From the NCBI GenBank assembly GCA_016281475.1, contig JAEEIS010000229.1:1-23108 (forward strand): a stretch of 23,108 nucleotides of DNA, read 5' to 3'. The DNA comes from Bacteroidales bacterium (GTDB lineage: Bacteria; Bacteroidota; Bacteroidia; Bacteroidales; P3). This document shows positions 1 through 6,329 of the stretch, one piece after another; positions within the stretch are counted from its first letter, which is position 1, and each line of letters starts with the position of its first letter. A program made the translations under genes and the position numbers. Under the pieces are notes generated by a model, which saw only the letters and a list, made by a program, of their open reading frames with translations, was not told the DNA's origin and did no database searches.

Positions 1-252
1 TTCCACTATTATCTCACCGTCAATGACCAAATCCATCCTATATGTCTGGTCAAGTTTGACTTCATCCCAATATATAGGTAAAAATACTTGTCGTTCGACA
101 GAATAGCCCTTTAATTCCAATAGATACTTCAAAGCAGCCTCGTATGCTGATTCAAGCAGCCCTGAATGGTATTTGTTATGAACCGTCATGGCCACGCCTG
201 TTATCTCATGAAAAAAGGCATAACGCATGTTGTATTCCTCTATGGCATTCAT
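1..252 (-). CDS. GxxExxY family protein (C-terminus cut by window edge)
   Basis: Reading leftward from the ATG at 252 gives 84 open codons with no stop before the edge. The protein starts MNAIEEYNMRYAFFHEITG and contains GLLESAY at residues 51-57, the Gly-x-x-Glu-x-x-Tyr motif that names this family (usually about 120-140 residues, so roughly 40-50 are missing). A later RMDLVIDGEIIVE segment (about 72-84) resembles the D...E(x)K part of a PD-(D/E)XK nuclease-like fold, but the lysine would lie outside the window. The family is common in Bacteroidales and has no settled function; a nuclease role is only inference. The gene lies 23 bases downstream of the 85-residue gene on the same strand, with an A-rich AAGAAAAGA just before the ATG, so the two are probably one transcript. 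Both are AT-richer than the genes that follow. Confidence 0.85.
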   Translation of the reverse strand, partial: MNAIEEYNMRYAFFHEITGVAMTVHNKYHSGLLESAYEAALKYLLELKGYSVERQVFLPIYWDEVKLDQTYRMDLVIDGEIIVE

Positions 253-275
253 TCTTTTCTTATTAATATTCTTAC

Positions 276-533
276 TTAATATGAAGCTATTTGGTTTTCT
301 AATCGTTGCACTTGTGCCTCAAGAGCAGCCTCAATATCTTGAGCTAACTCATTATCACCTATTGCTGGATGTGCAAATGGTATACCTAAATCTTTTTTAA
401 CATCAAGCATATTTCCTAAACACATTATCGTTAGGCTCATAGATGCATCGCTTCTCCAATTATCAAGAACCTTCTTGACAATTTCATGGCGTGTACACAG
501 CTCTTGTAGCCTTTTTGCGTCATCCAAGTTCAT
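276..533 (-). CDS. hypothetical 85-residue protein upstream of GxxExxY gene
   Basis: I do not recognise this protein. It starts MNLDDAKRLQELC and stops at TAA (276-278). It has no signal peptide and no convincing membrane segment. The first 30 residues and the last 25 (ELAQDIEAALEAQVQRLENQ) look strongly helical, the latter possibly a short coiled coil; the middle contains LGIPFAHPAIGDN. Base composition is AT-rich, like the GxxExxY gene and unlike dapB or fecCD, which fits an accessory or recently acquired pair. It is separated from the permease gene by about 75 bases and from the GxxExxY gene by 23, so co-transcription with the latter is likely. A small partner or regulator of the GxxExxY protein is possible but unsupported by any motif. 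Confidence 0.6.
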   Translation of the reverse strand: MNLDDAKRLQELCTRHEIVKKVLDNWRSDASMSLTIMCLGNMLDVKKDLGIPFAHPAIGDNELAQDIEAALEAQVQRLENQIASY

Positions 534-609
534 TGTTGTACGTTTAAAAATATTTTGTATGATTTTCTTTTATATTTTGTTCAATTTCTGCCCGCAGGGC
601 ATCCCTTAC

Positions 610-1572
610 TCAGTAGGCTTTCTTGTTTCGATAGAGTAGGTAGATGAACAACGGGGCACCCACCAAGGCAGTGAGGCTGCCCACGGGCAGCTCGGCTGGC
701 GGCAGGAGGATGCGCGCGAGGGTGTCGCAGAGCAGCAGGAAGAGGCCGCCGAAGAGGATGGAATAGGGCACGATGCGCCGGTTGTCGGGGCCACAGACGA
801 GGCGGATGCAGTGGGGTACCACCAGCCCGACAAAACCTATCACGCCGCAGGTGGAGACGCAGAAGGCGACCATGAGGGTGGTGACGAGGAGGAGGACTTT
901 TTTGACCTTCTCTACCTCCACGCCAAGGCTTTTGGCGGTCTCGCTGCCAGCAAGCAGGAGGTTGAGGTCGCGGAGATAGAAAAGCACCACGCCTATGCCG
1001 ACAAGCACGATGGGTGCCACGATTGCCACATCGGGCCAAGTGGCAGAGGAGAAACTGCCCATGGTCCAGAAGATGATGCTGTCCATCTTGTCCTGATGAA
1101 GCACCATGAGGAAGGAGATGACGGCAGATATGAGGAAGGTGAGGCAGACGCCGGTGAGCAGCAAGGTAGTGGTATGCATACGGTTGCCGATGGAGGCGAT
1201 GCGGTAGATGATGACGATGGTGAGGATTCCCGTGGCAAGAGCGCAGGCCCCGATGCCCAACAGATAAGCCTCCAATCCCAGCAGTATGGCGATGGCAGCA
1301 CCGAGCGAGGCCCCAGACGAGATGCCCAGCACGTAGGGGTCGGTCAATGGGTTGCGAAAGATGGACTGGTAGGCGGCACCGCACACCGAGAGGGCGGCAC
1401 CCACCAGCACCGAAAGGACTATGCGCGGCAGGCGGAGGTTGAGAAAGATAGGCGACTGCCACATCTCGTGCCACTCGAAACGCACGGCACCCAACATCGA
1501 GCACCCCAGCATAGCACCCAACAGCAGCAGGGTGAAGAGAATGTAGAGCAGGAGATGGGACTTATGAGACAT
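610..1572 (-). CDS. FecCD/BtuC-type ABC transporter permease
   Basis: Inner-membrane permease of the iron-siderophore/heme/cobalamin ABC importer family (FecCD, PF01032). At 320 residues it is at the short end of the usual 320-350. It is almost wholly hydrophobic, with about nine to ten membrane spans. Family motifs are present: RLPRIVLSVLVGAALSVCG near residues 48-66, then QSIFRNPLTDPYVLGISSGA, and toward the C-terminus GFVGLVVPHCIR and ELPVGSLTALVGAPLF. It would pair with a periplasmic binding protein and a FecE/BtuD-type ATPase, but neither is beside it, so its substrate cannot be read from context. It lies 86 bases downstream of dapB on the same strand, the gap being filled by a heptamer inverted repeat. 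Identity as a FecCD permease is firm; iron, heme or B12 specificity is open. Confidence 0.92.
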   Translation of the reverse strand: MSHKSHLLLYILFTLLLLGAMLGCSMLGAVRFEWHEMWQSPIFLNLRLPRIVLSVLVGAALSVCGAAYQSIFRNPLTDPYVLGISSGASLGAAIAILLGLEAYLLGIGACALATGILTIVIIYRIASIGNRMHTTTLLLTGVCLTFLISAVISFLMVLHQDKMDSIIFWTMGSFSSATWPDVAIVAPIVLVGIGVVLFYLRDLNLLLAGSETAKSLGVEVEKVKKVLLLVTTLMVAFCVSTCGVIGFVGLVVPHCIRLVCGPDNRRIVPYSILFGGLFLLLCDTLARILLPPAELPVGSLTALVGAPLFIYLLYRNKKAY

Positions 1573-1578
1573 ATATTC

Positions 1579-1673
1579 AAAATTGAAAATTGAAAGGTGA
1601 AAATTGAAACCTCGCGGGGGCGGACAATTTATGCCCCACTAATTTCAATTTTCAATTTTCACCTTTCAATTTC
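1579..1673. repeat. Inverted array of TTGAAAR heptamers between dapB and fecCD permease
   Basis: Left arm 1587-1609 and right arm 1650-1672 are a perfect 23-base inverted repeat made of the 7-base unit TTGAAAR (with one GGTGAAA variant); the array continues a unit further on each side. The 40-base spacer contains its own GC hairpin, GGGGC (1617-1621) with GCCCC (1633-1637). The right arm overlaps the last codons and the stop of dapB. Possible roles are an RNA processing or termination structure between the two genes, or an inserted repeat element. There is no U-tract typical of an intrinsic terminator. Confidence 0.75.
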
Positions 1674-2417
1674 CAGCAGGTCTTTCATTGTAAAGTAGCC
1701 CTTGCGGTCTTGGATGTATTCGGCGGCCAGCAGGGCACCGAGGGCGAGGCCTTTGCGGCTCTTGGCGGAGTGGCGCAGGGTGATGGTGTCGATGTCGCTG
1801 TCGTAGACCACCTCGTGGATGCCGGGCACCTCGCCTTCGCGGATGGCAGTGATGGGCAGCACGTCCTTCTTCAAGCGGCGATGGGCTACAGTAGTGCCTT
1901 GTTCGGTGATGGTCTTGAACAGCTGCCACTCCTCCTTGCGGTCAAGCTCTTCGATGATGTCGTTTGCCAAGGTGATGGCAGTGCCACTGGGGGCATCGAG
2001 CTTGTGGATGTGATGGGTCTCGGCAATGCCCACCTCATACTCCTCGTAGCCGTTCATCAGCTGCGCCAGACGGCGGTTAAGCTCGAACATGATGTTCATG
2101 CCGATGCTGAAATTGGAGGCGACAAAGAGCAACTGCCCACGTTGCTGGCAGTCGTGCACCACGCTCTCCAACTGGTCGTACCAGCCAGTGGTGCCCACCA
2201 CAACGGGAATGTCCATGTCGAAGCAACGCATGATGTTGCCCACCACGGTGGCGGGGGTGGAGAACTCGATGGCGACATCGCAGTCGCGCAGGTCGTCGAG
2301 TTTGTCCATCCAATCGTCCTCGTCGTCGATGGTCACAACCACCTCGTGACCGCGTTCGTCGGCCAAAGCCTCGATGGCCTTGCCCATTTTACCATATCCT
2401 AAAAGTGCAATCTTCAT
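1659..2417 (-). CDS. dapB: 4-hydroxy-tetrahydrodipicolinate reductase
   Basis: Reduces 4-hydroxy-tetrahydrodipicolinate with NAD(P)H in the diaminopimelate/lysine pathway, which supplies peptidoglycan and lysine; cytoplasmic. The 252-residue protein has the Rossmann motif GYGKMG at 7-12, VVGTTGW near 73-79, ASNFSIGMN at 100-108, and the family signature ETHHIHKLDAPSGT at 133-146. Within it His135 and Lys139 match the catalytic pair of E. coli DapB (His159/Lys163), and the SGT is part of the substrate site. HSAKSRKGLALGALLAA near the end is also typical. The length fits the family (240-275). The start at 2417 gives MKIALLGYGKMG, placing the Rossmann strand at the N-terminus as expected. The final residues EIER and the stop are encoded inside a heptamer inverted repeat. 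Upstream lies another such repeat and then tRNA-Ala. Confidence 0.97.
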   Translation of the reverse strand: MKIALLGYGKMGKAIEALADERGHEVVVTIDDEDDWMDKLDDLRDCDVAIEFSTPATVVGNIMRCFDMDIPVVVGTTGWYDQLESVVHDCQQRGQLLFVASNFSIGMNIMFELNRRLAQLMNGYEEYEVGIAETHHIHKLDAPSGTAITLANDIIEELDRKEEWQLFKTITEQGTTVAHRRLKKDVLPITAIREGEVPGIHEVVYDSDIDTITLRHSAKSRKGLALGALLAAEYIQDRKGYFTMKDLLEIER

Positions 2418-2437
2418 ATATGTGATTTATCAATGTT

Positions 2438-2518
2438 TGAAAACTGAAAGTTGAAAATTGAAAGTTATCCGAATGCGGTAGCCTAACTTTCAATTTCCAA
2501 CTTTCAATTTTCAATTTT
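2438..2518. repeat. Inverted array of TTGAAAR heptamers upstream of dapB
   Basis: Left arm 2446-2467 and right arm 2484-2505 match as an inverted repeat at 21 of 22 positions, built from TTGAAAR units; the right array runs on to about 2518. The 16-base loop (2468-2483) read on the minus strand begins GGCTACCGCA, and the element between kdsD and lptB has GGCTAACGCA at the same place in its loop. Two elements sharing arms and loop suggest a dispersed repeat family rather than chance low-complexity sequence. Confidence 0.75.
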
Positions 2519-2526
2519 ATTTCAAG

Positions 2527-2599
2527 TGGAGTATACGGGAGTCGAACCCGTTACCTTTTGATTGCGAACCAAATGCTCTACCAAATGAGCTAATACCCC
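2527..2599 (-). tRNA. tRNA-Ala (anticodon CGC)
   Basis: A 73-base cloverleaf is clear on the minus strand. The acceptor GGGGTAT pairs with ATACTCC; the D stem is GCTC/GAGC. The anticodon stem TTTGG/TCAAA encloses loop TTCGCAA, giving anticodon CGC. The T arm is ACGGG-TTCGACT-CCCGT, with discriminator A73 and no encoded CCA. Position 3:70 is G-U, the main identity element for alanyl-tRNA synthetase, which agrees with an Ala anticodon reading GCG. A -7 promoter box lies 18-25 bases upstream of its 5' end. Confidence 0.9.
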
Positions 2600-2616
2600 A
2601 TTGCTGAAACGCGGTG

Positions 2617-2624
2617 CAAAGATA
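2617..2624 (-). promoter_or_regulatory. Bacteroidota -7 box for tRNA-Ala(CGC)
   Basis: On the minus strand this reads TATCTTTG, matching TAnnTTTG, with the tRNA 5' end 18 bases downstream. A TTTG lies 23 bases upstream (2648-2651), slightly wider than the usual 19-21 spacing, so the -33 assignment is weak. Confidence 0.6.
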
Positions 2625-2685
2625 CGACTTTTTTCACAAACAGAATACAAAAAAACAATTTTTTTTGTCGAAGCGGGAAAACAAT

Positions 2686-2717
2686 CTTGCCCGAATGGAA
2701 TGTTTTGTGTAATTTTG
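2686..2717 (+). promoter_or_regulatory. Promoter of the GNAT gene
   Basis: CTTG (2686-2689), a 20-base spacer, then TAATTTTG (2710-2717) match the Bacteroidota -33/-7 pattern. Transcription would start near 2724, leaving a leader of roughly 18 bases before the ATG at 2742. This excludes the in-frame ATG at 2601, which lies upstream of the promoter. Confidence 0.7.
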
Positions 2718-2741
2718 CAGCCGATTTCAAACCACTGTACA

Positions 2742-3374
2742 ATGACCATCAGACAGGAACAACCAAAGGATTACCGCGAGGTGGAGACCCTCACACGCGA
2801 GGCATTTTGGAACGTCTACCGCCCCGGATGCACAGAGCACTATGTGCTCAACCAATATCGCCACAACCCCGACTTCATTCCCGAACTGGACTATGTGATG
2901 GAAGAGGGTGGCCGCATTATCGGCCACATCATGTTTTCGAAAGCGGAACTGGTGTTGGACGACGGCAAGCGTGTGCCATCATGGACATTCGGCCCTATCA
3001 GCATCCACCCCGACTACAAACGCAAAGGCTACGGCCTGCAACTATTGAACTATGCACTTGTGAAGGCCCGCGAACTGGGTGTCGGATTTCTCTGCATGGA
3101 GGGCAACATCGACTTCTACCGCCATGCCGGATTCGGGCTTGCCAGCCAACTCGGCATCCACTACCATGCCGAGCCACGCGATGCCGAGGTGCCCTACTTT
3201 CTCGCCCAAGAACTCATCCCCAACTGGTTGCGAGACCACGGCATCACCGAGGCCACCTATACCCCACCCAAGGGCTACTTTGTGGCGGACGAAAACCCCA
3301 CGGCCTTTGAGACATACGAGACCACATTCCCTCCAAAACAGAAACTCCGCCTGCCAGGTCAGCTGCCATGCTGA
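2742..3374 (+). CDS. GNAT family N-acetyltransferase
   Basis: A 210-residue cytoplasmic acetyl-CoA-dependent N-acyltransferase; substrate unknown. The protein opens MTIRQEQPKDYREVETL, the usual first beta strand and helix of GNAT folds. The acetyl-CoA pyrophosphate loop is IHPDYKRKGYGLQLLNYAL at about 88-106 (a Q/RxxGxG/A-type motif with Lys in place of Arg/Gln). The following MEGNIDFYRHAGF (about 119-131) is the strand-4/helix segment typical of GNATs resembling predicted N-acetyltransferase YhbS (COG3153). The C-terminal 80 residues are less conserved and probably set specificity. The start at 2742 is chosen because a promoter ends at 2717 and because the longer frame would read through the tRNA promoter region. 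It is followed by the CatA-like gene after 85 bases, so co-transcription is plausible. Confidence 0.88.
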   Translation: MTIRQEQPKDYREVETLTREAFWNVYRPGCTEHYVLNQYRHNPDFIPELDYVMEEGGRIIGHIMFSKAELVLDDGKRVPSWTFGPISIHPDYKRKGYGLQLLNYALVKARELGVGFLCMEGNIDFYRHAGFGLASQLGIHYHAEPRDAEVPYFLAQELIPNWLRDHGITEATYTPPKGYFVADENPTAFETYETTFPPKQKLRLPGQLPC

Positions 3375-3459
3375 ATGACATATTATGGATTTGTTTTTTG
3401 TGAATTGACAATATCCATAGAAACAACACAGTTGCCCATTCACATTTAACCATACCAAC

Positions 3460-4077
3460 ATGAAAAAAGAAATCAACCCTCAAGAGACTAGTCGAGCGCA
3501 AGCTTTCAACCTCTGGATGCGTTCGCCCATGCCGATGGTGACGCTCACCAAGACCATCGATGTGACTCATATTCTCCGTGCCAGCAGACGAAGAAAACTA
3601 AAATTCAACATGCTTCTTTGCTGGTGCATCGGCAAGGCCGCCAGTCAGATAGAGGAATTCTACAGCCTGCCCCAATATGGCAGGCTGTTCCGTTATGACC
3701 GCCTTGCAGTCAATGTAATCGTGCCCAACCAAAATGGCGGCATCAGTTCGTGCGACATCTCATACTCCGACAGCCTTACACAATTCAACACCGACTACAC
3801 CTCCCTGACAAAAAAGGTTGCCACCTCATGCCAAAGCATCGACAACGACGATGCCATGGTGATAGGGACCTCAGCGATGGTGGCAACAACACTCGACAGC
3901 ATCGTCAACCAATATACCGACCAATTCTGCAATCCTATGGTGATGTGGGGCAAATATCGTAAAGGATGGTTCAAGACAATCCTGCCCATATCCTTCCAGT
4001 TCCACCATGTGCAGATGGACGGTGGCCATGCCGCACACTTTCTAGAGGTTTTACAGAGAACAATAAACACATTATGA
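3460..4077 (+). CDS. CatA-like O-acetyltransferase
   Basis: A 205-residue member of the chloramphenicol acetyltransferase family (PF00302; usual length 205-220), expected to be a cytoplasmic trimer that transfers acetyl from acetyl-CoA to a hydroxyl group. The hallmark FQFHHVQMDGGHAAHFLEVL lies near residues 179-198. His183 and Asp187 form the HxxxD catalytic motif and Asp187-Gly188 the conserved DG. AASQIEEFYSL (60-70) matches the conserved helix that follows the first strands. Whether it acts on chloramphenicol is uncertain, because many chromosomal CatA-like proteins in Bacteroidota have unknown acceptors and the N-terminus is shorter than in classical CATs. Its TGA overlaps the next ATG (ATGA at 4074-4077), so it is translationally coupled to the M28 peptidase. 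Confidence 0.85.
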   Translation: MKKEINPQETSRAQAFNLWMRSPMPMVTLTKTIDVTHILRASRRRKLKFNMLLCWCIGKAASQIEEFYSLPQYGRLFRYDRLAVNVIVPNQNGGISSCDISYSDSLTQFNTDYTSLTKKVATSCQSIDNDDAMVIGTSAMVATTLDSIVNQYTDQFCNPMVMWGKYRKGWFKTILPISFQFHHVQMDGGHAAHFLEVLQRTINTL

Positions 4078-5339
4078 ATAACAATATGAAGAAAATAATG
4101 ATTATCCTGCTTGTCCTGACCAGCATGCAGATGAACGCACAGGACATGACTTTGTACAAACGTATTGTCAAAGAGCTGAGTTCCGCCAAATATCAAGGCC
4201 GTGGCTATGCCTTTGACGGGGCTAACAAGGCAGGCCAATTCCTTCAGGAGGAGTTCAATCGAGTTGGAGCTGATGAGGTAGCAGTACAGCCGTTCAGACT
4301 GGACATCAACACCTTCCCAGGTCGTATGGAACTGTCTGTAGACGGAAAACGACTTTCCCCGGGCGCAGACTTCACAATGCGAGAGTTCTCTCCGGGGGTG
4401 GATGGGACCTTCCCGCTTTACTATATCGACACGGCAGAATACGATTCCGAAAAGATTTTCCGCGACCTTGCGCTGCCTGAGAACAAAAACTGCTTTGTGG
4501 TCTGCGACTTCTGGTTCAGCTACAAGCACGGTGCCGACTTCAAACGTCTACAAACTAATGGCGGTGCCCCAAACGCGGGCCTGCTCTTCACATGGGAGGA
4601 GCCTCTCAAATTCTACAAGGCCTACGGCGAGAGGGTGGTCGACAAGCCCATCATTTGGGTTCCCTACCGCTTTCCAAAGGACGCGAAAAGTATCACCGCC
4701 CATATCGACAATAAATTCCTAGAAAACTACGAATGCTTCAACGTCATCGCCAAAGTCGAAGGTCGCAGACACGACAGCTGCTACCTCTTCACCGCCCACT
4801 ATGACCATCTGGGCAACCTTGGTGAGAATGTCTATTATGCCGGTGCCAACGACAACGCATCAGGCACCGCTGCTATCGTTACACTGGCCGCCTATTATGC
4901 CAAGCATCGACCCGACTACGATATGTATTTCATTGCCTTCTCGGGCGAGGATGCCAACCTCCGCGGATCAGAGTGGTATGCCGAACATCCCACAGTGCCG
5001 CTGGAGCAAATCAAATACCTGTTCAACATCGACATGATAGGCGACAACAACCCAGTGCAATACTGCGAAGTAAGCGATGAGGGAATGCGAGGATACGGCC
5101 TCTTCGAGCAAATCAACAACAAGAAGCACTATTTCAAAGTCTTGAATCGCGGCAAGTTGGCAGGCAACAGCGACCACTATCCTTTCGCCCTACGCCATGT
5201 GCCCTGCATCTTCTTTGAGAACGAGGAGGGCGAAGCGTTTAAATACTACCACACCATCCACGACACATACGAGAACGCCATTTTCGACACCTACGAGCCT
5301 ATCTTCCGACTCCTCAAGGACTTTGTGAGACAGTATTAA
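4074..5339 (+). CDS. secreted M28 family zinc peptidase
   Basis: A 421-residue peptidase of family M28 (aminopeptidase Y/glutaminyl-cyclase-like), exported by a signal peptide: positive MNNNMKK, hydrophobic IMIILLVLTSM, cleavage near NAQ at 21-23. The two-zinc site is complete: His242 in TAHYDHLG, bridging Asp260 in GANDNASGTA, Glu292 (general base) and Asp293 in SGEDANLRGS, Asp320 in NIDMIG, His368 in SDHYPF. Asp293 replaces the more frequent Glu as a zinc ligand; Asp is known at this place in some M28 members. Residues 140-215 probably form the inserted PA-like domain. The start at 4074 is favoured because it overlaps the previous stop; ATG 4086 is an alternative that leaves the signal peptide intact. 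Predicted location is periplasm or outside. Confidence 0.92.
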   Translation: MNNNMKKIMIILLVLTSMQMNAQDMTLYKRIVKELSSAKYQGRGYAFDGANKAGQFLQEEFNRVGADEVAVQPFRLDINTFPGRMELSVDGKRLSPGADFTMREFSPGVDGTFPLYYIDTAEYDSEKIFRDLALPENKNCFVVCDFWFSYKHGADFKRLQTNGGAPNAGLLFTWEEPLKFYKAYGERVVDKPIIWVPYRFPKDAKSITAHIDNKFLENYECFNVIAKVEGRRHDSCYLFTAHYDHLGNLGENVYYAGANDNASGTAAIVTLAAYYAKHRPDYDMYFIAFSGEDANLRGSEWYAEHPTVPLEQIKYLFNIDMIGDNNPVQYCEVSDEGMRGYGLFEQINNKKHYFKVLNRGKLAGNSDHYPFALRHVPCIFFENEEGEAFKYYHTIHDTYENAIFDTYEPIFRLLKDFVRQY

Positions 5340-5358
5340 TCGCTAAACGGAAGTACCG

Positions 5359-5994
5359 CTACTTCCGGATAACCACCGCGTTGGGATACTTGCTGAGGTC
5401 GAGTTTGAAATAGTCGTCGTTCAAGCCAATCTTGATGTTCGAGATGGTTATAACCATCTTTGCGCTCCCCACCTTGCTGCTCAACTCGCAGAAGTGGTAG
5501 TCTTTTTTGGCTATTATGACTGTCATCTTTTTAGCCTCGGTAAGTTCTTTGTCGATAGGGTCGGAAAATTCAATGATATAGTTGTCGCCCTTGAGCTTCA
5601 TCTTGGCCTTACGATACAAATTGTCCCAATTTAGATTGAGGTCTTGTCCGTCCTTCTTCTGGCGAGAGGTCTTGGTGATAATGACCGTATCCTCTTCCGC
5701 CTTCCACTCCTGGGTGCCGTCGAAACCAGATTCTGACTTAATTTCAATACCCAAAGACTTCGAAGTGGAGACACGCTTACTTTTGCCCCCCTTGATACCA
5801 GCCGTGACGTTCATGGATAAGAGGGTTATAGGACCCATTTTGGTCCTTATATCCATGTTGTACTGTATGCCGGCAGAGGGGTTCATTGCCTTGCGGCATT
5901 TGTCCATCACCTCCTTCACTTCGGCAGGTATCTGTGCCTGCGCACTCATTGCAACCATTACGGCGGCTACGACCGTCATTATAATCTTCTTCAT
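5359..5994 (-). CDS. LolA-like periplasmic protein
   Basis: A 211-residue exported protein with signal peptide MKKIIMTVVAAVMVAMSAQA, probably cut before Gln21. The mature part is beta-rich: short repeated strands with alternating hydrophobics, a Lys-rich middle, and the ending LNDDYFKLDLSKYPNAVVI. That ending resembles LolA/LolB-fold proteins of Bacteroidota, which close with a similar D-x-x-F-x-F-D-x-x-x-x-P segment. LolA carries lipoproteins across the periplasm to the outer membrane, but many LolA-fold paralogues have no proven cargo. I call the fold with moderate confidence and do not claim it is the cell's LolA. It converges on the M28 gene with an 18-19-base gap. Upstream on the same strand lies a strong terminator for tRNA-Ala(GGC), so it must have its own promoter, which I could not identify. 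Confidence 0.65.
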   Translation of the reverse strand: MKKIIMTVVAAVMVAMSAQAQIPAEVKEVMDKCRKAMNPSAGIQYNMDIRTKMGPITLLSMNVTAGIKGGKSKRVSTSKSLGIEIKSESGFDGTQEWKAEEDTVIITKTSRQKKDGQDLNLNWDNLYRKAKMKLKGDNYIIEFSDPIDKELTEAKKMTVIIAKKDYHFCELSSKVGSAKMVITISNIKIGLNDDYFKLDLSKYPNAVVIRK

Positions 5995-6011
5995 GTTGAG
6001 AGTTGTTTATA

Positions 6012-6041
6012 CAAAAAAAAGCGAGGCGTTCAAACCTCGCT
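6012..6041 (-). terminator. Intrinsic terminator after tRNA-Ala(GGC)
   Basis: On the minus strand the stem AGCGAGG/CCTCGCT (6035-6041 with 6020-6026) encloses an 8-base loop and is followed at once by eight T residues. It ends the tRNA transcript nine bases after the mature 3' end and separates it from the LolA-like gene. Confidence 0.9.
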
Positions 6042-6049
6042 CTATTTTG

Positions 6050-6123
6050 TGGAGTATATCGGAGTCGAACCGATGACCTTTTGACTGCCAGTCAAACGCT
6101 CTAGCCACCTGAGCTAATACCCC
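6050..6123 (-). tRNA. tRNA-Ala (anticodon GGC)
   Basis: A 74-base cloverleaf on the minus strand. Acceptor GGGGTAT/ATACTCC has G3-U70, the alanine identity pair. The D stem is GCTC/GAGC with a 9-base loop. The anticodon stem TTTGA/TCAAA has loop CTGGCAG, giving anticodon GGC. The T arm is ATCGG-TTCGACT-CCGAT and the discriminator is A; no CCA is encoded. The acceptor and D stems are identical to the tRNA-Ala at 2527-2599. Confidence 0.95.
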
Positions 6124-6146
6124 TGATTTCTTCTCGAAAGCGGGTG

Positions 6147-6177
6147 CAAAAGTACAACCTTTTTTTGAATTGACAAA
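6147..6177 (-). promoter_or_regulatory. Promoter of tRNA-Ala(GGC)
   Basis: On the minus strand TTTG (6174-6177), exactly 19 bases, then TACTTTTG (6147-6154). This matches the Bacteroidota consensus TTTG-N19-TAnnTTTG closely and lies 23 bases upstream of the mature tRNA 5' end. Confidence 0.85.
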
Positions 6178-6226
6178 CTTTTTTTTGCAAAAAAATTTCT
6201 TCCCATTGATTGTCAATACATTTTTT

Positions 6227-6259
6227 AATTGAGAATTGAAAAATGAGAATTGAAAATTG
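6227..6259. repeat. Single-arm TTGAAAA-like array
   Basis: Four degenerate ATTGAAAA/ATGAGAATTGAAAA units in one orientation, without the matching inverted arm seen in the three complete elements. It lies downstream of the EamA transporter gene and upstream of the tRNA promoter, and may be a decayed copy. Nothing else is evident between 6178 and 6329. Confidence 0.45.
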
Positions 6260-6329
6260 GGCTTAAGGGACCTCATTTTTTTCATTTTTGGGGGTCGGCT
6301 CGATGGCATTTTTTGTGGCTCTTTTTCAT

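Noticed and set aside
811..1593. A 260-codon plus-strand frame opposite the FecCD permease, and a minus-strand 307-codon frame at 581-1504
   Set aside because: The permease frame at 610-1572 has family motifs and membrane spans; the others are His/Arg- or Asp/Gly-rich shadows.
2601..2741. Upstream extension of the GNAT gene to ATG 2601
   Set aside because: It would start upstream of the promoter at 2686-2717 and overlap the divergent tRNA promoter; the GNAT fold begins at 2742.
2522..2749. A 75-codon minus-strand frame across the tRNA-Ala
   Set aside because: It reads through a tRNA gene with a complete cloverleaf; such frames ending in TGSTPVYST are a common tRNA artefact.
3384..3419. TATGGAT/ATCCATA inverted repeat between the GNAT and CatA-like genes as a terminator
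   Set aside because: Only seven AT-rich pairs with a 22-base loop and no T-tract after it; too weak to call.
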